Below, one piece after another: positions 45,034 through 55,400 of a stretch of DNA of 64,000 nucleotides (position 1 is its first letter; each line of letters begins with the position of its first letter). Below the pieces are notes generated by a model. The model was not told where the DNA came from. It saw nothing but the letters and a program-made list of their open reading frames with translations, and did not search any database. Location of the stretch: positions 186,001-250,000 of the forward strand of contig NZ_JAHVAP010000002.1 of assembly GCF_024721155.1 (NCBI RefSeq). Direction: 5' to 3'. This DNA is from Mucilaginibacter phenanthrenivorans. Its GTDB lineage: Bacteria > Bacteroidota > Bacteroidia > Sphingobacteriales > Sphingobacteriaceae. The translations under genes were made by a program, and so were the position numbers.

Positions 45034-45684
45034 ATGCTCAAAGCTAAAAACATCCATAAATCATACGGACAGCTGCAAATTTTAAAAGGCGTCGACTTTG
45101 AAGTTAACAAGGGCGAAATTGTAACTATTGTAGGCGCATCAGGCGCAGGTAAAAGCACGTTGCTGAACATATTGGGTACGCTGGACAGGCCCGACACTGG
45201 CCAGATCTTTATTGATAATACAGAAGTGAGCGGGTTAAATAATAAGGCGCTAAGCGCTTTTCGTAACCAGCGGATAGGCTTTATCTTCCAGTTTCATCAC
45301 CTGCTTGTTGAGTTCGACGCTATTGAAAATGTGTGCATTCCGGCGTTTATAGCCGGCACAGCCCGTAAGGATGCGGAGAAAAGAGCAACAGAATTATTAA
45401 AACTATTGGGTTTGGGCGATAGGATGAACCACAAGCCGGGCCAGCTTTCGGGTGGCGAGCAGCAAAGGGTTGCGGTGGCAAGAGCGTTGATCAATAGCCC
45501 ATCTATAATTTTTGCAGATGAACCGTCTGGGAACCTTGATTCTGCCAATTCACAGGAACTGCACCAGTTGTTTATCAGGCTGCGCGATGAATTTAACCAA
45601 ACCTTCGTGATAGTAACCCATAATCAGGAGTTGGCAGATATTTCTGACCGCACCGTGTTTATGAAGGACGGGTTAATAGCTTAA
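45034..45684 (+). CDS. lolD: LolD-like ABC transporter ATP-binding protein
   Basis: The 216-residue ATPase has Walker [29 protein letters not shown] (a LolD/MacB-type Q-loop region), signature [13 protein letters not shown], Walker [14 protein letters not shown] and H-loop VTHNQ. It energises release of lipoproteins from the inner membrane with LolC/E-type partners encoded elsewhere. A weak -7 box TAACTTTA (45022-45029) lies 4 bases before the ATG. Confidence 0.82.
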   Translation: MLKAKNIHKSYGQLQILKGVDFEVNKGEIVTIVGASGAGKSTLLNILGTLDRPDTGQIFIDNTEVSGLNNKALSAFRNQRIGFIFQFHHLLVEFDAIENVCIPAFIAGTARKDAEKRATELLKLLGLGDRMNHKPGQLSGGEQQRVAVARALINSPSIIFADEPSGNLDSANSQELHQLFIRLRDEFNQTFVIVTHNQELADISDRTVFMKDGLIA

Positions 45685-45689
45685 TAATA

Positions 45690-45992
45690 ATGAAGATCTT
45701 GATCACAGCGGCAACTTCAGCCGGAGCATATAAGCTTAAGAACCAACTAAGCGCTGATGATGATGTCATCCTGGGCGATTACTTGGAACTGCCTGCCTTT
45801 ATGCTAAAAAACGCTGACATGGTTAAACTGCCAAACCCGGCTTCACCATCCTATACACATGAAATGTTAACTTTATCCTTAGATAAGGAGGTCAATAAAA
45901 TTTATGCCTTACGTGATGAAGAAAACAAGCTTTTGCAAGAATCGAAACAGTTGTTTAATGAATACGGAATTTTTTTAGTCGATACAATATAA
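45690..45992 (+). CDS. Small conserved hypothetical protein after lolD
   Basis: The 100-residue protein begins 5 bases after the lolD stop. The start MKILITAATSAGAYKLKNQL looks like the first strand-helix of a Rossmann-type fold, and DEENKLLQESKQLFNEYGI is a C-terminal helix. This resembles the N-terminal pre-ATP-grasp lobe but lacks any catalytic domain. The function is unknown; co-transcription with lolD is likely. Confidence 0.65.
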   Translation: MKILITAATSAGAYKLKNQLSADDDVILGDYLELPAFMLKNADMVKLPNPASPSYTHEMLTLSLDKEVNKIYALRDEENKLLQESKQLFNEYGIFLVDTI

Positions 45993-46020
45993 ACAAAAAA
46001 AAACGTCATAAATAAAAGCG

Positions 46021-46168
46021 CGTCATTGCGAGGAACGAAGCAACCTCTAAACTATGCAGATCAGGGAACAATAATATTGTGGGAAACAAGCAGCGGTTAA
46101 AAGATCCCACCGAAACTAAGGTTCGTTGATTGTCCTTAGTAGAGGTTGCTTCGTTCCTCGCGATGACG
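46021..46168. mobile_element. 148-bp MITE-like element with 29-bp terminal inverted repeats
   Basis: The left end CGTCATTGCGAGGAACGAAG (continuing to 46049) and the inverse complement at 46140-46168 match at 28 of 29 positions. The interior has no gene. The CGTCATTGCGAGGAACGAAG end is a common interspersed repeat in Bacteroidota genomes; a relative lies at 60818-60931. A gttcatggttgatggttcat-type half repeat follows at 46182-46208. Confidence 0.85.
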
Positions 46169-46213
46169 GGTTGGTTTTGCCATGAACTATGAACCATCAA
46201 CCATGAACTAAAA

Positions 46214-47053
46214 ATGAACTTACACACAATAAATACCGGCTTTTTTAAATTAGATGGCGGCGCCATGTTCGGCGTGGTGCCGAAAACCATCTGGCAAAAA
46301 ACTAACCCTGCCGACGAAAACAACCTTTGCACCTGGGCCATGCGGTGCCTGCTGATAGAGGACGAGGGGAAGCTGATTTTGGTAGACACCGGGATAGGTA
46401 ACAAGCAGGATGAAAAGTTTTTTAGTCATTATTATTTGCACGGGGATGCCACGCTTGATAAATCGTTGGCAGCTTTAGGCTTTCACCGCAGTGATATTAC
46501 CGATGTGTTTTTAACCCACCTCCACTTTGATCATGTGGGAGGAGCAGTTGTACGGGAAAACGAAAAGCTATTGCCCGCCTTTAAAAATGCAACCTATTGG
46601 AGCAATCCACAGCATTGGGACTGGGCGGTAAATCCTAATGAACGTGAAAAGGCTTCCTTTTTGAAAGACAATATTCTGCCGATCCAGGAAAGCGGGCAAT
46701 TAAAATTCATACCGGCGGAGGATGGTGTCAAGTTTACCGAAAACGTCAACATTCGTTTTGTTTATGGCCATACCGATGCCATGATGCTGCCGCTCATCAA
46801 CTATAAAGGGAAGCAAATTTTGTACATGGCCGACCTGTTGCCATCAACCGGGCATATCCCTTTACCGTATGTAATGGCCTATGATATGTTCCCGTTGAAA
46901 ACGTTAAATGAAAAAAAACTTTTTTTAAATGAAGCGGTTGAAAAAAATTATATATTGTACCTCGAACACGATCCCATAAATGAGTGTTGTACACTGCAGC
47001 AAACTGAAAAGGGGATCAGGCTAAATGAAACTTTTAACCTTGATAATATATGA
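46214..47053 (+). CDS. MBL-fold metallohydrolase
   Basis: The 279-residue protein has the metallo-beta-lactamase motif THLHFDHVGG (HxHxDH), further ligands in YGHTDAM, MADLLPS and LEHDP, and lacks a signal peptide. It belongs to the quorum-quenching lactonase/glyoxalase-II-like group. Substrate cannot be inferred. It has a compact N-terminus with GAMFGVVPKTIW that covers the active site in this subfamily. Confidence 0.88.
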   Translation: MNLHTINTGFFKLDGGAMFGVVPKTIWQKTNPADENNLCTWAMRCLLIEDEGKLILVDTGIGNKQDEKFFSHYYLHGDATLDKSLAALGFHRSDITDVFLTHLHFDHVGGAVVRENEKLLPAFKNATYWSNPQHWDWAVNPNEREKASFLKDNILPIQESGQLKFIPAEDGVKFTENVNIRFVYGHTDAMMLPLINYKGKQILYMADLLPSTGHIPLPYVMAYDMFPLKTLNEKKLFLNEAVEKNYILYLEHDPINECCTLQQTEKGIRLNETFNLDNI

Positions 47054-47160
47054 TATTTGAAGCTAGATACCACAAAAACCGTGCAATTATTGTCTTAAAA
47101 CATACAAAAATTAATTAATTTTTTATTCAAAATATCTGAAAATTTCATATAACAATTTTC

Positions 47161-47168
47161 TACCTTTG
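47161..47168 (+). promoter_or_regulatory. -7 element of the rpoD promoter
   Basis: TACCTTTG matches TAnnTTTG, 40 bases before the rpoD ATG. The region upstream is very AT-rich. GAGG at 47193-47196 may aid ribosome binding. Confidence 0.65.
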
Positions 47169-47208
47169 CACGTTCATTTCTAAACAACAATCGAGGTTAA
47201 TAAAATAG

Positions 47209-48069
47209 ATGAGACAACTCAAAATAACCCAATCCATTACCAACCGTGAGTCGCAATCACTTGACAAATATCTGCACGAAATTGGTAAAGTTGACCTTAT
47301 AACAGCCGAAGAAGAAGTAATACTAGCTCAGAAGATAAGGGAGGGTGACCAGGCTGCATTAGAACGCTTAACAAAAACCAACCTTCGCTTTGTGGTTTCT
47401 GTTGCTAAACAATATCAAAACCAGGGACTTACCCTTGGCGATTTAATTAATGAAGGTAATCTTGGTTTGATAAAGGCTGCAAAGCGTTTTGACGAAACCA
47501 AGGGTTTTAAATTTATATCATACGCCGTTTGGTGGATCCGTCAGTCGATATTGCAGGCTATTGCCGAGCAATCTCGTATCGTGCGCTTACCGTTGAACCA
47601 GGTAGGTTCATTAAGCAAGATCAGTAAAGCATTTTCAAAGCTGGAGCAGGAATTTGAGCGTGAGCCATCTCCTGAGGAACTGGCTGACATGCTGGAAACT
47701 ACAGTAGATAAGATCTCCGACACACTGAGCAACTCGGGCCGCCATGTTTCTATGGATGCGCCATTTGTGCAGGGTGAAGAAAATACACTGCTTGATGTAC
47801 TGGAAAACCAGGAGCCAAATACCGACTCGATATTGATTAACGAATCATTATCAGAAGAAATAAAACGGTCACTTTCAACACTTACCGAGCGGGAGCGCGA
47901 AATTATCGTGTTGTTTTTTGGCTTAGGCACCAATCATCCGTTATCATTAGAGGAAATAGGTGAGAAATTCAACCTTACCCGCGAACGCGTTCGCCAGATA
48001 AAGGATAAGGCATTACAACGCCTGCGTCATACTTCAAGGAGCAAGATCCTGAAATCATACCTGGGATAA
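47209..48069 (+). CDS. rpoD: Primary RNA polymerase sigma factor (RpoD/SigA)
   Basis: The 286-residue protein is the short Bacteroidota primary sigma lacking region 1.1. Region 1.2 starts at [17 protein letters not shown]; region 2 contains [18 protein letters not shown] and [15 protein letters not shown], which melts and reads the -7 box; region 4.2 ends with [20 protein letters not shown]. It recognises the TAnnTTTG promoters seen across this window. It is monocistronic with its own terminator. Confidence 0.97.
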   Translation: MRQLKITQSITNRESQSLDKYLHEIGKVDLITAEEEVILAQKIREGDQAALERLTKTNLRFVVSVAKQYQNQGLTLGDLINEGNLGLIKAAKRFDETKGFKFISYAVWWIRQSILQAIAEQSRIVRLPLNQVGSLSKISKAFSKLEQEFEREPSPEELADMLETTVDKISDTLSNSGRHVSMDAPFVQGEENTLLDVLENQEPNTDSILINESLSEEIKRSLSTLTEREREIIVLFFGLGTNHPLSLEEIGEKFNLTRERVRQIKDKALQRLRHTSRSKILKSYLG

Positions 48070-48097
48070 TCTTCCCGGTTTATCAATATTAAAGCAT

Positions 48098-48135
48098 AAG
48101 GTTTGGTGATTTAATTCATCAAACCTTATTTTTTT
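48098..48135 (+). terminator. Rho-independent terminator of rpoD
   Basis: The stem AAGGTTTGGTGA pairs with TCATCAAACCTT (one G-T wobble), with a 6-base loop, and is followed by TTTTTTT. It lies 29 bases after the stop. Confidence 0.88.
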
Positions 48136-48180
48136 GATCTCCTGTAACTAACTGCCTTCGAAAGTGGTCTTTTAGTTATA

Positions 48181-49164
48181 ATGCGAAAAGTTTATCTTTT
48201 ATTGACCCTTATTATTCTTTTCCGGCACAGTGTTGCTGCCGGGAATGACAGGGTAATGATTGGTAACATAAGTTTTAAAAATGCCACTGTTAAACGCGAC
48301 CCCGACCCTGCACCCTATGCGGACTTTAAAACATTGGTTGTTCCTATAAAACGGGCAGGCAACCTGATAATTGTTGAAGCGCAGGTCGATTCGCTGGAAG
48401 GAAATTTCGTGCTGGATACCGGCGCTCCTTATCTCGTTTTAAATGCAACGTATTTCAGGTACATGCCCGAAATAGCCGACCAGGAAGCAGGCGGCATAAA
48501 CGGCGAATCGAAGGGTGCATTTACTACCTATGTACACAACTTTAAAATCCTCGATCTGCAATACAGCCGCCTTACAGCAGACGTTACGGACCTGTCTTCG
48601 ATAGAAAACGGCAGAAACATAAAGATCCTCGGCTTACTTGGAACCCGTTTGTTCGAAAATTTTTCCATTACTGTCGATCTTTTCAATAATGTGCTTTATA
48701 TTCAAAAAGTGGACAAGAGCGGCAATGTTCCGGAAGGGGAAAAGATTTTTCACGACAGGTTGATGTTTAGTCCCTTTAAATATATTAACAGTGTGATATT
48801 CCTGAAGGGGACAGTAAATAACAATACTTATTGGTTTGGGTTTGATACCGCAGCTGAAACAAACCTGTTGGATTATGATCGCTTTAAAAAAATAGTGAAA
48901 GATTTGCAGATCATCAACCGGTCGAAAATAAACGGTATAGGTGGCAAGGGTTTGGAAGTATTATATGCCCGATTCGACGGGTTAACGGTGGGCGATCATA
49001 CATTTGAAAAAAATCGAACTTTAATAACCGACCTTGAAAAGATGGGGAAAGCGTATGGCAGCAATATTGATGGCATTTTAGGCTATGATTTTTTCGTCAG
49101 GGGGATATTTACCATCAACTTCGTTAAAAAGGAATTTGAAATGTACATTTATAACAATAAATAG
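48181..49164 (+). CDS. Secreted retropepsin-like aspartyl protease family protein
   Basis: The 327-residue protein has a signal peptide (cleavage near SVAAG) and two half-sites: VLDTGAPYLVLN with DTG and WFGFDTAAETNLLD with DTA, each followed by a GxxG-type strand (LLGTRLF, ILGYDFF). This is the PF13650-like single-chain arrangement. Proteolysis has rarely been shown for such proteins. The next gene, starting one base after its stop, encodes a secreted CBM48 protein, so the two probably act together in the envelope. Confidence 0.8.
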   Translation: MRKVYLLLTLIILFRHSVAAGNDRVMIGNISFKNATVKRDPDPAPYADFKTLVVPIKRAGNLIIVEAQVDSLEGNFVLDTGAPYLVLNATYFRYMPEIADQEAGGINGESKGAFTTYVHNFKILDLQYSRLTADVTDLSSIENGRNIKILGLLGTRLFENFSITVDLFNNVLYIQKVDKSGNVPEGEKIFHDRLMFSPFKYINSVIFLKGTVNNNTYWFGFDTAAETNLLDYDRFKKIVKDLQIINRSKINGIGGKGLEVLYARFDGLTVGDHTFEKNRTLITDLEKMGKAYGSNIDGILGYDFFVRGIFTINFVKKEFEMYIYNNK

Positions 49165-49165
49165 G

Positions 49166-50593
49166 ATGATGCGGGGCAAATATATTTTGGTTGTTTTTGT
49201 ATTGCTTATAAGCAGTATGAAAATTGCTGTTGCCCAAAATAACCTATTTATTGCCCGTGATCACCTGGTGTTGCAGATAGATCTTAAAACATCTGATAAG
49301 GAACTGGACAGCATTTTTAAAATTGCAGGGGTGAGTAAGTCAAATGCGCAAAAACTTTTGAAAGGCAATTACAATTCTATAAAGGAAGACGGCTGGGACC
49401 TTGCTACCCACGAAAATAAGATTATTCGTTTTGACCGGTCATTATCAGGCTTAAACGAAAACCCGCAAGACGCGCCATTTGAAATAACCACCCATTTACC
49501 CGAATTTGCAGGCGAACCGGGTTACCCTGTGGATGTAAAGTATGGGGTCAATAAATACGCCCACGCTACAGTTTTTGCGCTGCCGTCGGGCTTAACGCGG
49601 TTTATATTGCCCGGATATACAAGAGCAAGGCGGGTGTTTTTATCGGGCAACTTCAACCATTGGAGCACACTAAAGGGCGCAATGAAAAAGGGCGATGGCG
49701 GCTGGATAATTGATGTTAAGCTGGAACCCGGCGCTTATGAGTATAAATACATTGTGGATAGCCGCTGGATAACCGACCCTAACAACCTGCAATTGATTGA
49801 TGATGGCGCAGGCAATACCAATTCGCTTTTCTTTAAATACAACTACACCATTAAACTGGCTGGTTATCCGTCGGCTAAAAAAGTAGTGCTTGCCGGCGAT
49901 TTTAACAAGTGGAATGCAAATGAACTGCTGATGGATAAAAAGAGCAATGGTTGGGAGAAACACCTGTTTTTAGGTGATGGCAAGCACATTTATCATTTTC
50001 TTGTTGACGAAAAATGGGTTGCCGACCCTGCTAATCCAAAGAAATTAAAGGATGATGACGGGCGTTTGAATTCAGTTTTAAATTTGGGCGAGGCTATCAC
50101 TTTTAAACTATCGGGCCATAAAAATGCCAGGAATGTATTTGTTGCAGGCAATTTTAATTACTGGCGTCCCGACGAGTTCAGTATGGATAAAACAAGCGAC
50201 GGGTGGACGATCACCACAACCATCATTCCCGGTAATTACCAGTACAGGTTTGTTGTAGACGGCGACTGGATCACCGATCCTGCCAACCCACATTACGCTG
50301 CGGAGGATGGTAAAATTAATTCGTTTTTGGCAGTACGGCCAAATCATACCTTTAAGCTAAAGGGGCATGCAAATGCAAAAAAGGTTACGCTTAACGGCAG
50401 CTTTAATAACTGGGAAGAAAACGGATACATAATGGAACGTAAGGGAGATTCGTGGACGATTGACTTTTACCTGAAGCCCGGTAAATACTTATATAAATTC
50501 AGGGTTGATGGTGAATGGATGATAGACCCTGGCAATAAACTTTGGGAGCAAAATGACCATGATTCGCAAAATTCAGTGCTTTGGATTGAATGA
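49166..50593 (+). CDS. Secreted protein with four tandem CBM48/AMPK glycogen-binding-like modules
   Basis: The ATG at 49166, one base after the previous stop, begins a signal peptide (cleavage near IAVAQNN); the longer frame from 49085 lies inside the previous gene. The 475-residue protein has an N-terminal region of about 120 residues, then four repeats of about 85 residues: each has a VFLSGNFNHW-type strand, GxW turn, and a W(I/V/M)xDPxN end. This fold binds alpha-glucans in AMPK beta, isoamylase and pullulanase. There is no catalytic domain. A carbohydrate-binding envelope or surface role is likely. Confidence 0.82.
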   Translation: MMRGKYILVVFVLLISSMKIAVAQNNLFIARDHLVLQIDLKTSDKELDSIFKIAGVSKSNAQKLLKGNYNSIKEDGWDLATHENKIIRFDRSLSGLNENPQDAPFEITTHLPEFAGEPGYPVDVKYGVNKYAHATVFALPSGLTRFILPGYTRARRVFLSGNFNHWSTLKGAMKKGDGGWIIDVKLEPGAYEYKYIVDSRWITDPNNLQLIDDGAGNTNSLFFKYNYTIKLAGYPSAKKVVLAGDFNKWNANELLMDKKSNGWEKHLFLGDGKHIYHFLVDEKWVADPANPKKLKDDDGRLNSVLNLGEAITFKLSGHKNARNVFVAGNFNYWRPDEFSMDKTSDGWTITTTIIPGNYQYRFVVDGDWITDPANPHYAAEDGKINSFLAVRPNHTFKLKGHANAKKVTLNGSFNNWEENGYIMERKGDSWTIDFYLKPGKYLYKFRVDGEWMIDPGNKLWEQNDHDSQNSVLWIE

Positions 50594-50718
50594 GGAAAGG
50601 TAAAAGCTAAAAGGACAAAGGCGAAAGGTGGAAAAATTGAATACAAAAATGCTAACCTTTCGCGCCTGGTATTTGCCTAAACAAAAAAACCTTTTACCTT
50701 TAACCTTTTGCCTTTTAC
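50593..50718. repeat. Inverted repeat of aaaggtaaaagctaaaagg words
   Basis: Arm 50593-50632 (ggtaaaagctaaaaggacaa type) and arm 50653-50718 (cttttacctttaaccttttg type) are complementary. It separates the CBM48 gene from phzF and may terminate transcription. Confidence 0.6.
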
Positions 50719-50730
50719 CGATTAACAAAT

Positions 50731-51519
50731 ATGACCACAATACCTATATACCAGGCTGATGCCTTTACCAATAAACTTTTCGGCGGAAATCCCGCGGCTA
50801 TTTGTCCGCTTGATACCTGGCTGCCAGATGAGGTGATGCAAAAGATCGCCATTGAAAACAACCTTGCCGAAACCGCTTTTTTTGTAAAAAACGATGCTGG
50901 CTACAAACTGAGGTGGTTTACACCGGAATATGAAATTGATTTGTGCGGGCATGCCACGTTGGCATCGGCACATATTTTATTTACCCAATTAGGATACAAA
51001 GAGGATGAGATCCACTTTGATACGGTAAAGGCGGGCACGCTTACGGTAAAAAGAGATGGCGATAAATATACCATGGATTTCCCGTCCCGGCCGCCGATCC
51101 ATATCGATCCGCCGGTTGGATTAGTGGAGGCCCTGGGCGAAAAGCAACCTTTAGAAGTTTTAAGATCAAGAGATTATTTCCTTGTATACGAATCGGAAAG
51201 CGATATTCGCGATATTTCGCCTGATTTCTTCGCGCTGTCAAAAATGGATACGGTAGGAGTTATAGTTACGGCTCCCGGCGATCATGCCGACTTTGTGTCC
51301 CGCTTTTTTGCACCCGGTGCGGGTATCCCTGAAGATCCGGTTACTGGCTCAGCACATTGCAACCTGATCCCTTACTGGGCAGAGAAGCTTGGTAAAACCA
51401 ACTTGCACGCGTACCAACTGTCATCCCGCGAAGGTGAACTATGGTGCGAGCAAAAAGGCGACAGGGTACTTATGAGCGGCGAAGCGGTTACCTATTTAAA
51501 GGGAGAGATATTCGTTTAA
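50731..51519 (+). CDS. PhzF family isomerase/epimerase
   Basis: The 262-residue protein has the PhzF N-terminus with FGGNPAAICPLD, the catalytic glutamate in NNLAETAFF, CGHATLASAH and the C-terminal counterpart DPVTGSAHCNLIPYWAEKLG. PhzF isomerises trans-2,3-dihydro-3-hydroxyanthranilate in phenazine makers, but most homologues without phenazine clusters have unknown substrates. No phenazine genes occur here. It is convergent with the SDR gene. Confidence 0.9.
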   Translation: MTTIPIYQADAFTNKLFGGNPAAICPLDTWLPDEVMQKIAIENNLAETAFFVKNDAGYKLRWFTPEYEIDLCGHATLASAHILFTQLGYKEDEIHFDTVKAGTLTVKRDGDKYTMDFPSRPPIHIDPPVGLVEALGEKQPLEVLRSRDYFLVYESESDIRDISPDFFALSKMDTVGVIVTAPGDHADFVSRFFAPGAGIPEDPVTGSAHCNLIPYWAEKLGKTNLHAYQLSSREGELWCEQKGDRVLMSGEAVTYLKGEIFV

Positions 51520-51596
51520 AGGTTAAAGCAGAAAGCTAAAAGCAAAAAGCCAAAAAAAACTTAAGCTTTCAGCTTTGGACTTTTAGCTTTCGGCTC
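51519..51596. repeat. Hairpin of agctaaaagc words between convergent genes
   Basis: Arm 51519-51555 (aaagcagaaagctaaaagca type) is complementary to arm 51561-51596 (agctttggacttttagcttt type). It fills the whole gap between phzF and the SDR gene, where a bidirectional terminator is expected. Confidence 0.65.
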
Positions 51597-52233
51597 AATA
51601 TCCCACAGTAAACCGCTCTCTTATATGCTGCGGGTTCATTATTTCATCAATAATAGCCACGGCAAAATCCTCCATTGAAATATGGCTTTTCCCGGTTTCA
51701 TCCGTGATGAGCTGGTCTTTCCCGGTTCTGAAGTTTCCTGTACGTTCGCCGGGTTCAATATATGCCGCCGGGCTGATATAGGTCCATTCCAGCTCTTTTT
51801 CCTTTTGATATTCTTTTAACGCATCGCGGTGTGCCAATGCAGCAGCTTTAAATTCGGCGGGAAAGTCGGGCTGATCAACCAACTGCTTTCCGGGCGCGAC
51901 CTCAAGGCTGCCGGCACCGCCAACAACTATCAGGCGTTTAACACCTGCCTGCTTTAATCCATTTAGAAGCGGAACAGTAACCTCCACAATAGTGGACGGT
52001 GCGGCGCCTTTTGTGAAATTATAAGCGCTCACAACTGCGTCATGGTTAAACACGGCTGCTTCTACATCCTGGGTGTTGAACAGATCGCCTTTGGCTACCC
52101 GCAAATGAGGTGCTTCAAGCTTATAATCCTCCGGGTGGCGTACTATGGCCGTAACATCATGCTCGCGGTTCAGGGCCTCTGTAACTATACGGCTGCCAAT
52201 GTTGCCGGTAGCTCCAAATATTGCTATTTTCAT
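51595..52233 (-). CDS. NAD(P)-binding atypical SDR (NmrA-like) protein
   Basis: The 212-residue protein starts MKIAIFGATGNIGSRI, the GxxGxxG Rossmann motif of atypical short-chain dehydrogenases, and contains VVGGAGSLEVAPG and the WTYISPAAYIEPGERTG segment of the NAD(P)H-binding (PF13460) family. The catalytic Tyr-Lys pair of classical SDRs is not evident. Substrate is unknown; homologues include NmrA and flavin-reductase-like proteins. Confidence 0.85.
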   Translation of the reverse strand: MKIAIFGATGNIGSRIVTEALNREHDVTAIVRHPEDYKLEAPHLRVAKGDLFNTQDVEAAVFNHDAVVSAYNFTKGAAPSTIVEVTVPLLNGLKQAGVKRLIVVGGAGSLEVAPGKQLVDQPDFPAEFKAAALAHRDALKEYQKEKELEWTYISPAAYIEPGERTGNFRTGKDQLITDETGKSHISMEDFAVAIIDEIMNPQHIRERFTVGY

Positions 52234-52302
52234 GGTAAGTTGTATAGGGTATAAATGTTAAAAACGTTGAAAATGTTTTGTTAGGATGAGATTGTTTTTT
52301 AA

Positions 52303-52405
52303 CCAGAAAGCCCGGAAGTCGGTAAGGTTCGAATGGCGAAATCTGTTATCAAAGATTCGCAAAACAGCATCTTCCGGACTTTCGGTCTTTACTGACTTTC
52401 GGACT
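52303..52405. repeat. AGTCCGAAAG-family inverted repeat upstream of smc
   Basis: Arm 52303-52327 (agaaagcccggaagtcgg type) and arm 52371-52405 (cttccggactttcggtct type) form an imperfect hairpin in the gap between the divergent SDR and smc genes. It is related to the elements at 14231 and 20072. Confidence 0.55.
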
Positions 52406-52480
52406 TCAAAAAACTCATGGAATAACGAATTTTTTCTATTACTTTCAAGGTTCAAAAATTTAAGGATCAGGATAACGTAA

Positions 52481-55400
52481 ATGCAGCTTACTAAGTTAGA
52501 AATCAAGGGGTTTAAAAGCTTTGGCGATAAGATAACTATCAACTTTAACGAGGGTGTAACTGCAATTGTGGGGCCTAACGGCTGTGGGAAATCAAACGTT
52601 GTGGATTCGATTCGCTGGGTGTTGGGCGAACAAAGCACCCGGATGCTTCGCTCCGAGAAAATGGACAACGTTATTTTTAACGGTACCAAAAGTCGCAAGG
52701 CTGCCAACTTAGCCGAAGTTTCCTTAACGTTCGACAATACAAAAAATATCCTTCCTACTGATTTTTCGACAGTAACCTTAACACGCAGGCTTTACCGTAC
52801 TGGCGAAAGCGAATACCGTTTGAACGATGTACAATGTCGCCTAAAGGATATCACCGACTTGTTTTTAGATACCGGGATAGGCGCTGATTCTTATTCCATC
52901 ATCGAGCTGAAAATGATCGATGAGATCATCACCAACAAGGAAGGCTCGCGCCGTAACTTGTTCGAGGAGGCATCCGGGATTTCCAAATATAAGCTCCGCA
53001 AAAAGCAAACCTTCAATAAACTAAAAGATACCGAAGCCGACCTGGAAAGGGTGGAGGACCTGCTTTTTGAAATAGAAAAGAACCTTAAAACGCTTGAAAA
53101 CCAGGCAAAAAAAACGGAACGCTATTACCAGATCAAGGAACAATATAAAGCACTGAGCATTACGCTGGCTTCATTCAGGATCGCCTCGTTCAGCGAGTCG
53201 TTGAGCAGGATAGAGGAGCAGGAGCAAAAGCATAAGGAAGGGAAATCGGGCATTGTAACCCAGATTGATACCCTCGAAGCTTTTTTGCAACAGCAAAAGC
53301 TGGATAGCCTCACCAAGGAGAAAAACCTTTCGGTTCAGCAAAAGGCAACCAACGAATATGTTTCAAAAATTCGCGCCTACGAGAGCGAGAAGAAAATAAA
53401 GAACGAGCAGCTGAAGTTTCAGCAGGATAAAGAAGCCCGGTTAACCGAAGAACTGGATCGCGATAAGACGCAGTTTAACCACGTACTTTACAACATCAAG
53501 CGACTATCCGAAGAGAAATTACAGGAAGATGAGAACCTCGAAGCGGTAAGATCGCAGGTAGCAGATTTGAAGGAGGCGGTTGATGAATTGCGTGCCGAAC
53601 AAGCCGAAGCAAGGAATGAACTGGCTGAATTAACCAATATCAACACCCGGCTGCAAAACCAGGCTTATAAGGCAGAAAAGGACCTTGATATCCTGAAGAT
53701 CCAGGAGCAGGCATTGGAGCAGGAGGGGCAGCGTAACATGGAGGACGCTACCAATAAGGAGACTGAACTCTCCCATTTTAACGTCGCGGTTGATGGCTTG
53801 CAGGAACGTGTTGAAGTAGCTGAAAAAGACTTTAATACAATTGTTGATTTTGAAGCGAAACTGCAGGAACAGATAAAATCGACAGAAACAGAGCTAAATA
53901 CCATACAGGAATCCATTATCCGCGAAAGCCGTAAGCTGGATGCCAAGCAAAACGAGTACAACCTTACCAAAAGTATGGTTGATAACCTGGAGGGTTTTCC
54001 CGAATCCATCCGGTTTTTAAAGAAGAATACGGAATGGTCAAAAAATGCGCCGCTTTTTAGCGATGTGCTGTTTTGTCGCGAGGAATACCGGATCGCCATA
54101 GAAAACTACCTGGAACCGCTGATGAACCACTACGTGGTTGAAACTTATAATGAGGCCATAAAGGCGATCAATTTATTAAGTAAGGCGGCGCAGGGACGGG
54201 CGCAGTTTTTTGTGTTAAGCAGCTATGAAACAACGCAAAACTTTTCTGAGAAGTTAGAACTGGACGGAGCCATTCCTGCACTGAATGTGGTTGAGGTTGA
54301 AAGGCAATACCAGCCGCTTTGTGAACATCTGCTCAAAAATGTCTACCTGGTTAATGACGAAAACGACAATGCGCTGAACAATACATCATTGCCCGAGGGC
54401 GTAGTTGTCATTGGCAAAAGCGGTAAGTTCAATAAATCAAAACACGCAATGGCGGGTGGTTCGGTTGGCTTGTTTGAGGGTAAGCGGATTGGCAGGGCAA
54501 AAAACCTTGAAGCGTTGTTAAAGGTTATCAAGCTGATTGATGTGGAGGTAAATGATTTTAAGGCACGCTTCGACACTTTGCACAACAGGCTTGCTGAACT
54601 GAAGGCGTCGGGTAAGGCGGCCGAGATTAAACAAAAACAAAACGAGCTTAATCTGCTGAATACTGAACTGGTTACCGTTAAAACCCGGCAGGAACAATAT
54701 CAAACGTTTATTGAAAATAGCCTGAACCGCAAGGAGGATATTGCCCGTAAAATAGCCAGCATAAAAGAAGAAACACTGGCATTGATTCCGCAATTAGAGG
54801 AATTAAAGGAGCAAAAACAAACCCAGGCCGAGCTTTTCGCCGAAAAACAGCTAGCGTTTAACGAACTGAATGAATTTGTATCGGTAAAATCAAACGCTTA
54901 TAACCAGGAAAATATCCGCTTTCATCAGCAGCAAAATAAAGTGTCGGGTCTTCTGAAAGATTTGGACTACAGGGAATCGCAAAAGGAAAACCTGGAAGGC
55001 CGGATAAAGAACAATAGTGAAGAACTTGAAAAAGTAAAGCTGGCGATACAGGAAAACCTGCAGCAATCGGATAACTCAGACGATGATCTGCTGGAGATGT
55101 ATGAGCAAAAGGACCTGCTTGAAAAGGCTACCCAGCAAGCAGAGCAGGAACATTATGCATGGCGTGGGAAGATCAGCGAAACTGAAGAGGAAATCACTGC
55201 GTTACGCCGCAAAAAGGACAACGCTGAGTTAATAGAGAATGAGTTAAGGGACGAAAGGAATAACCTGAAGCTGGAACTGAATGCCTTAAAGGAAAGGCTC
55301 TCTGTGGAGTTCAATATCGATATCCAGGATTTGCCCGAAACAGAAGTTGGCGAGGGTGAAAATGAGCATGAAATTCGCGATAAGGCCGAGAAGCTGAAAA

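Noticed and set aside
52258-52737. 159-codon minus-strand frame opposite the smc start
   Set aside because: It overlaps the Walker A coding region of smc and a hairpin repeat; the product is low-complexity and matches no family.
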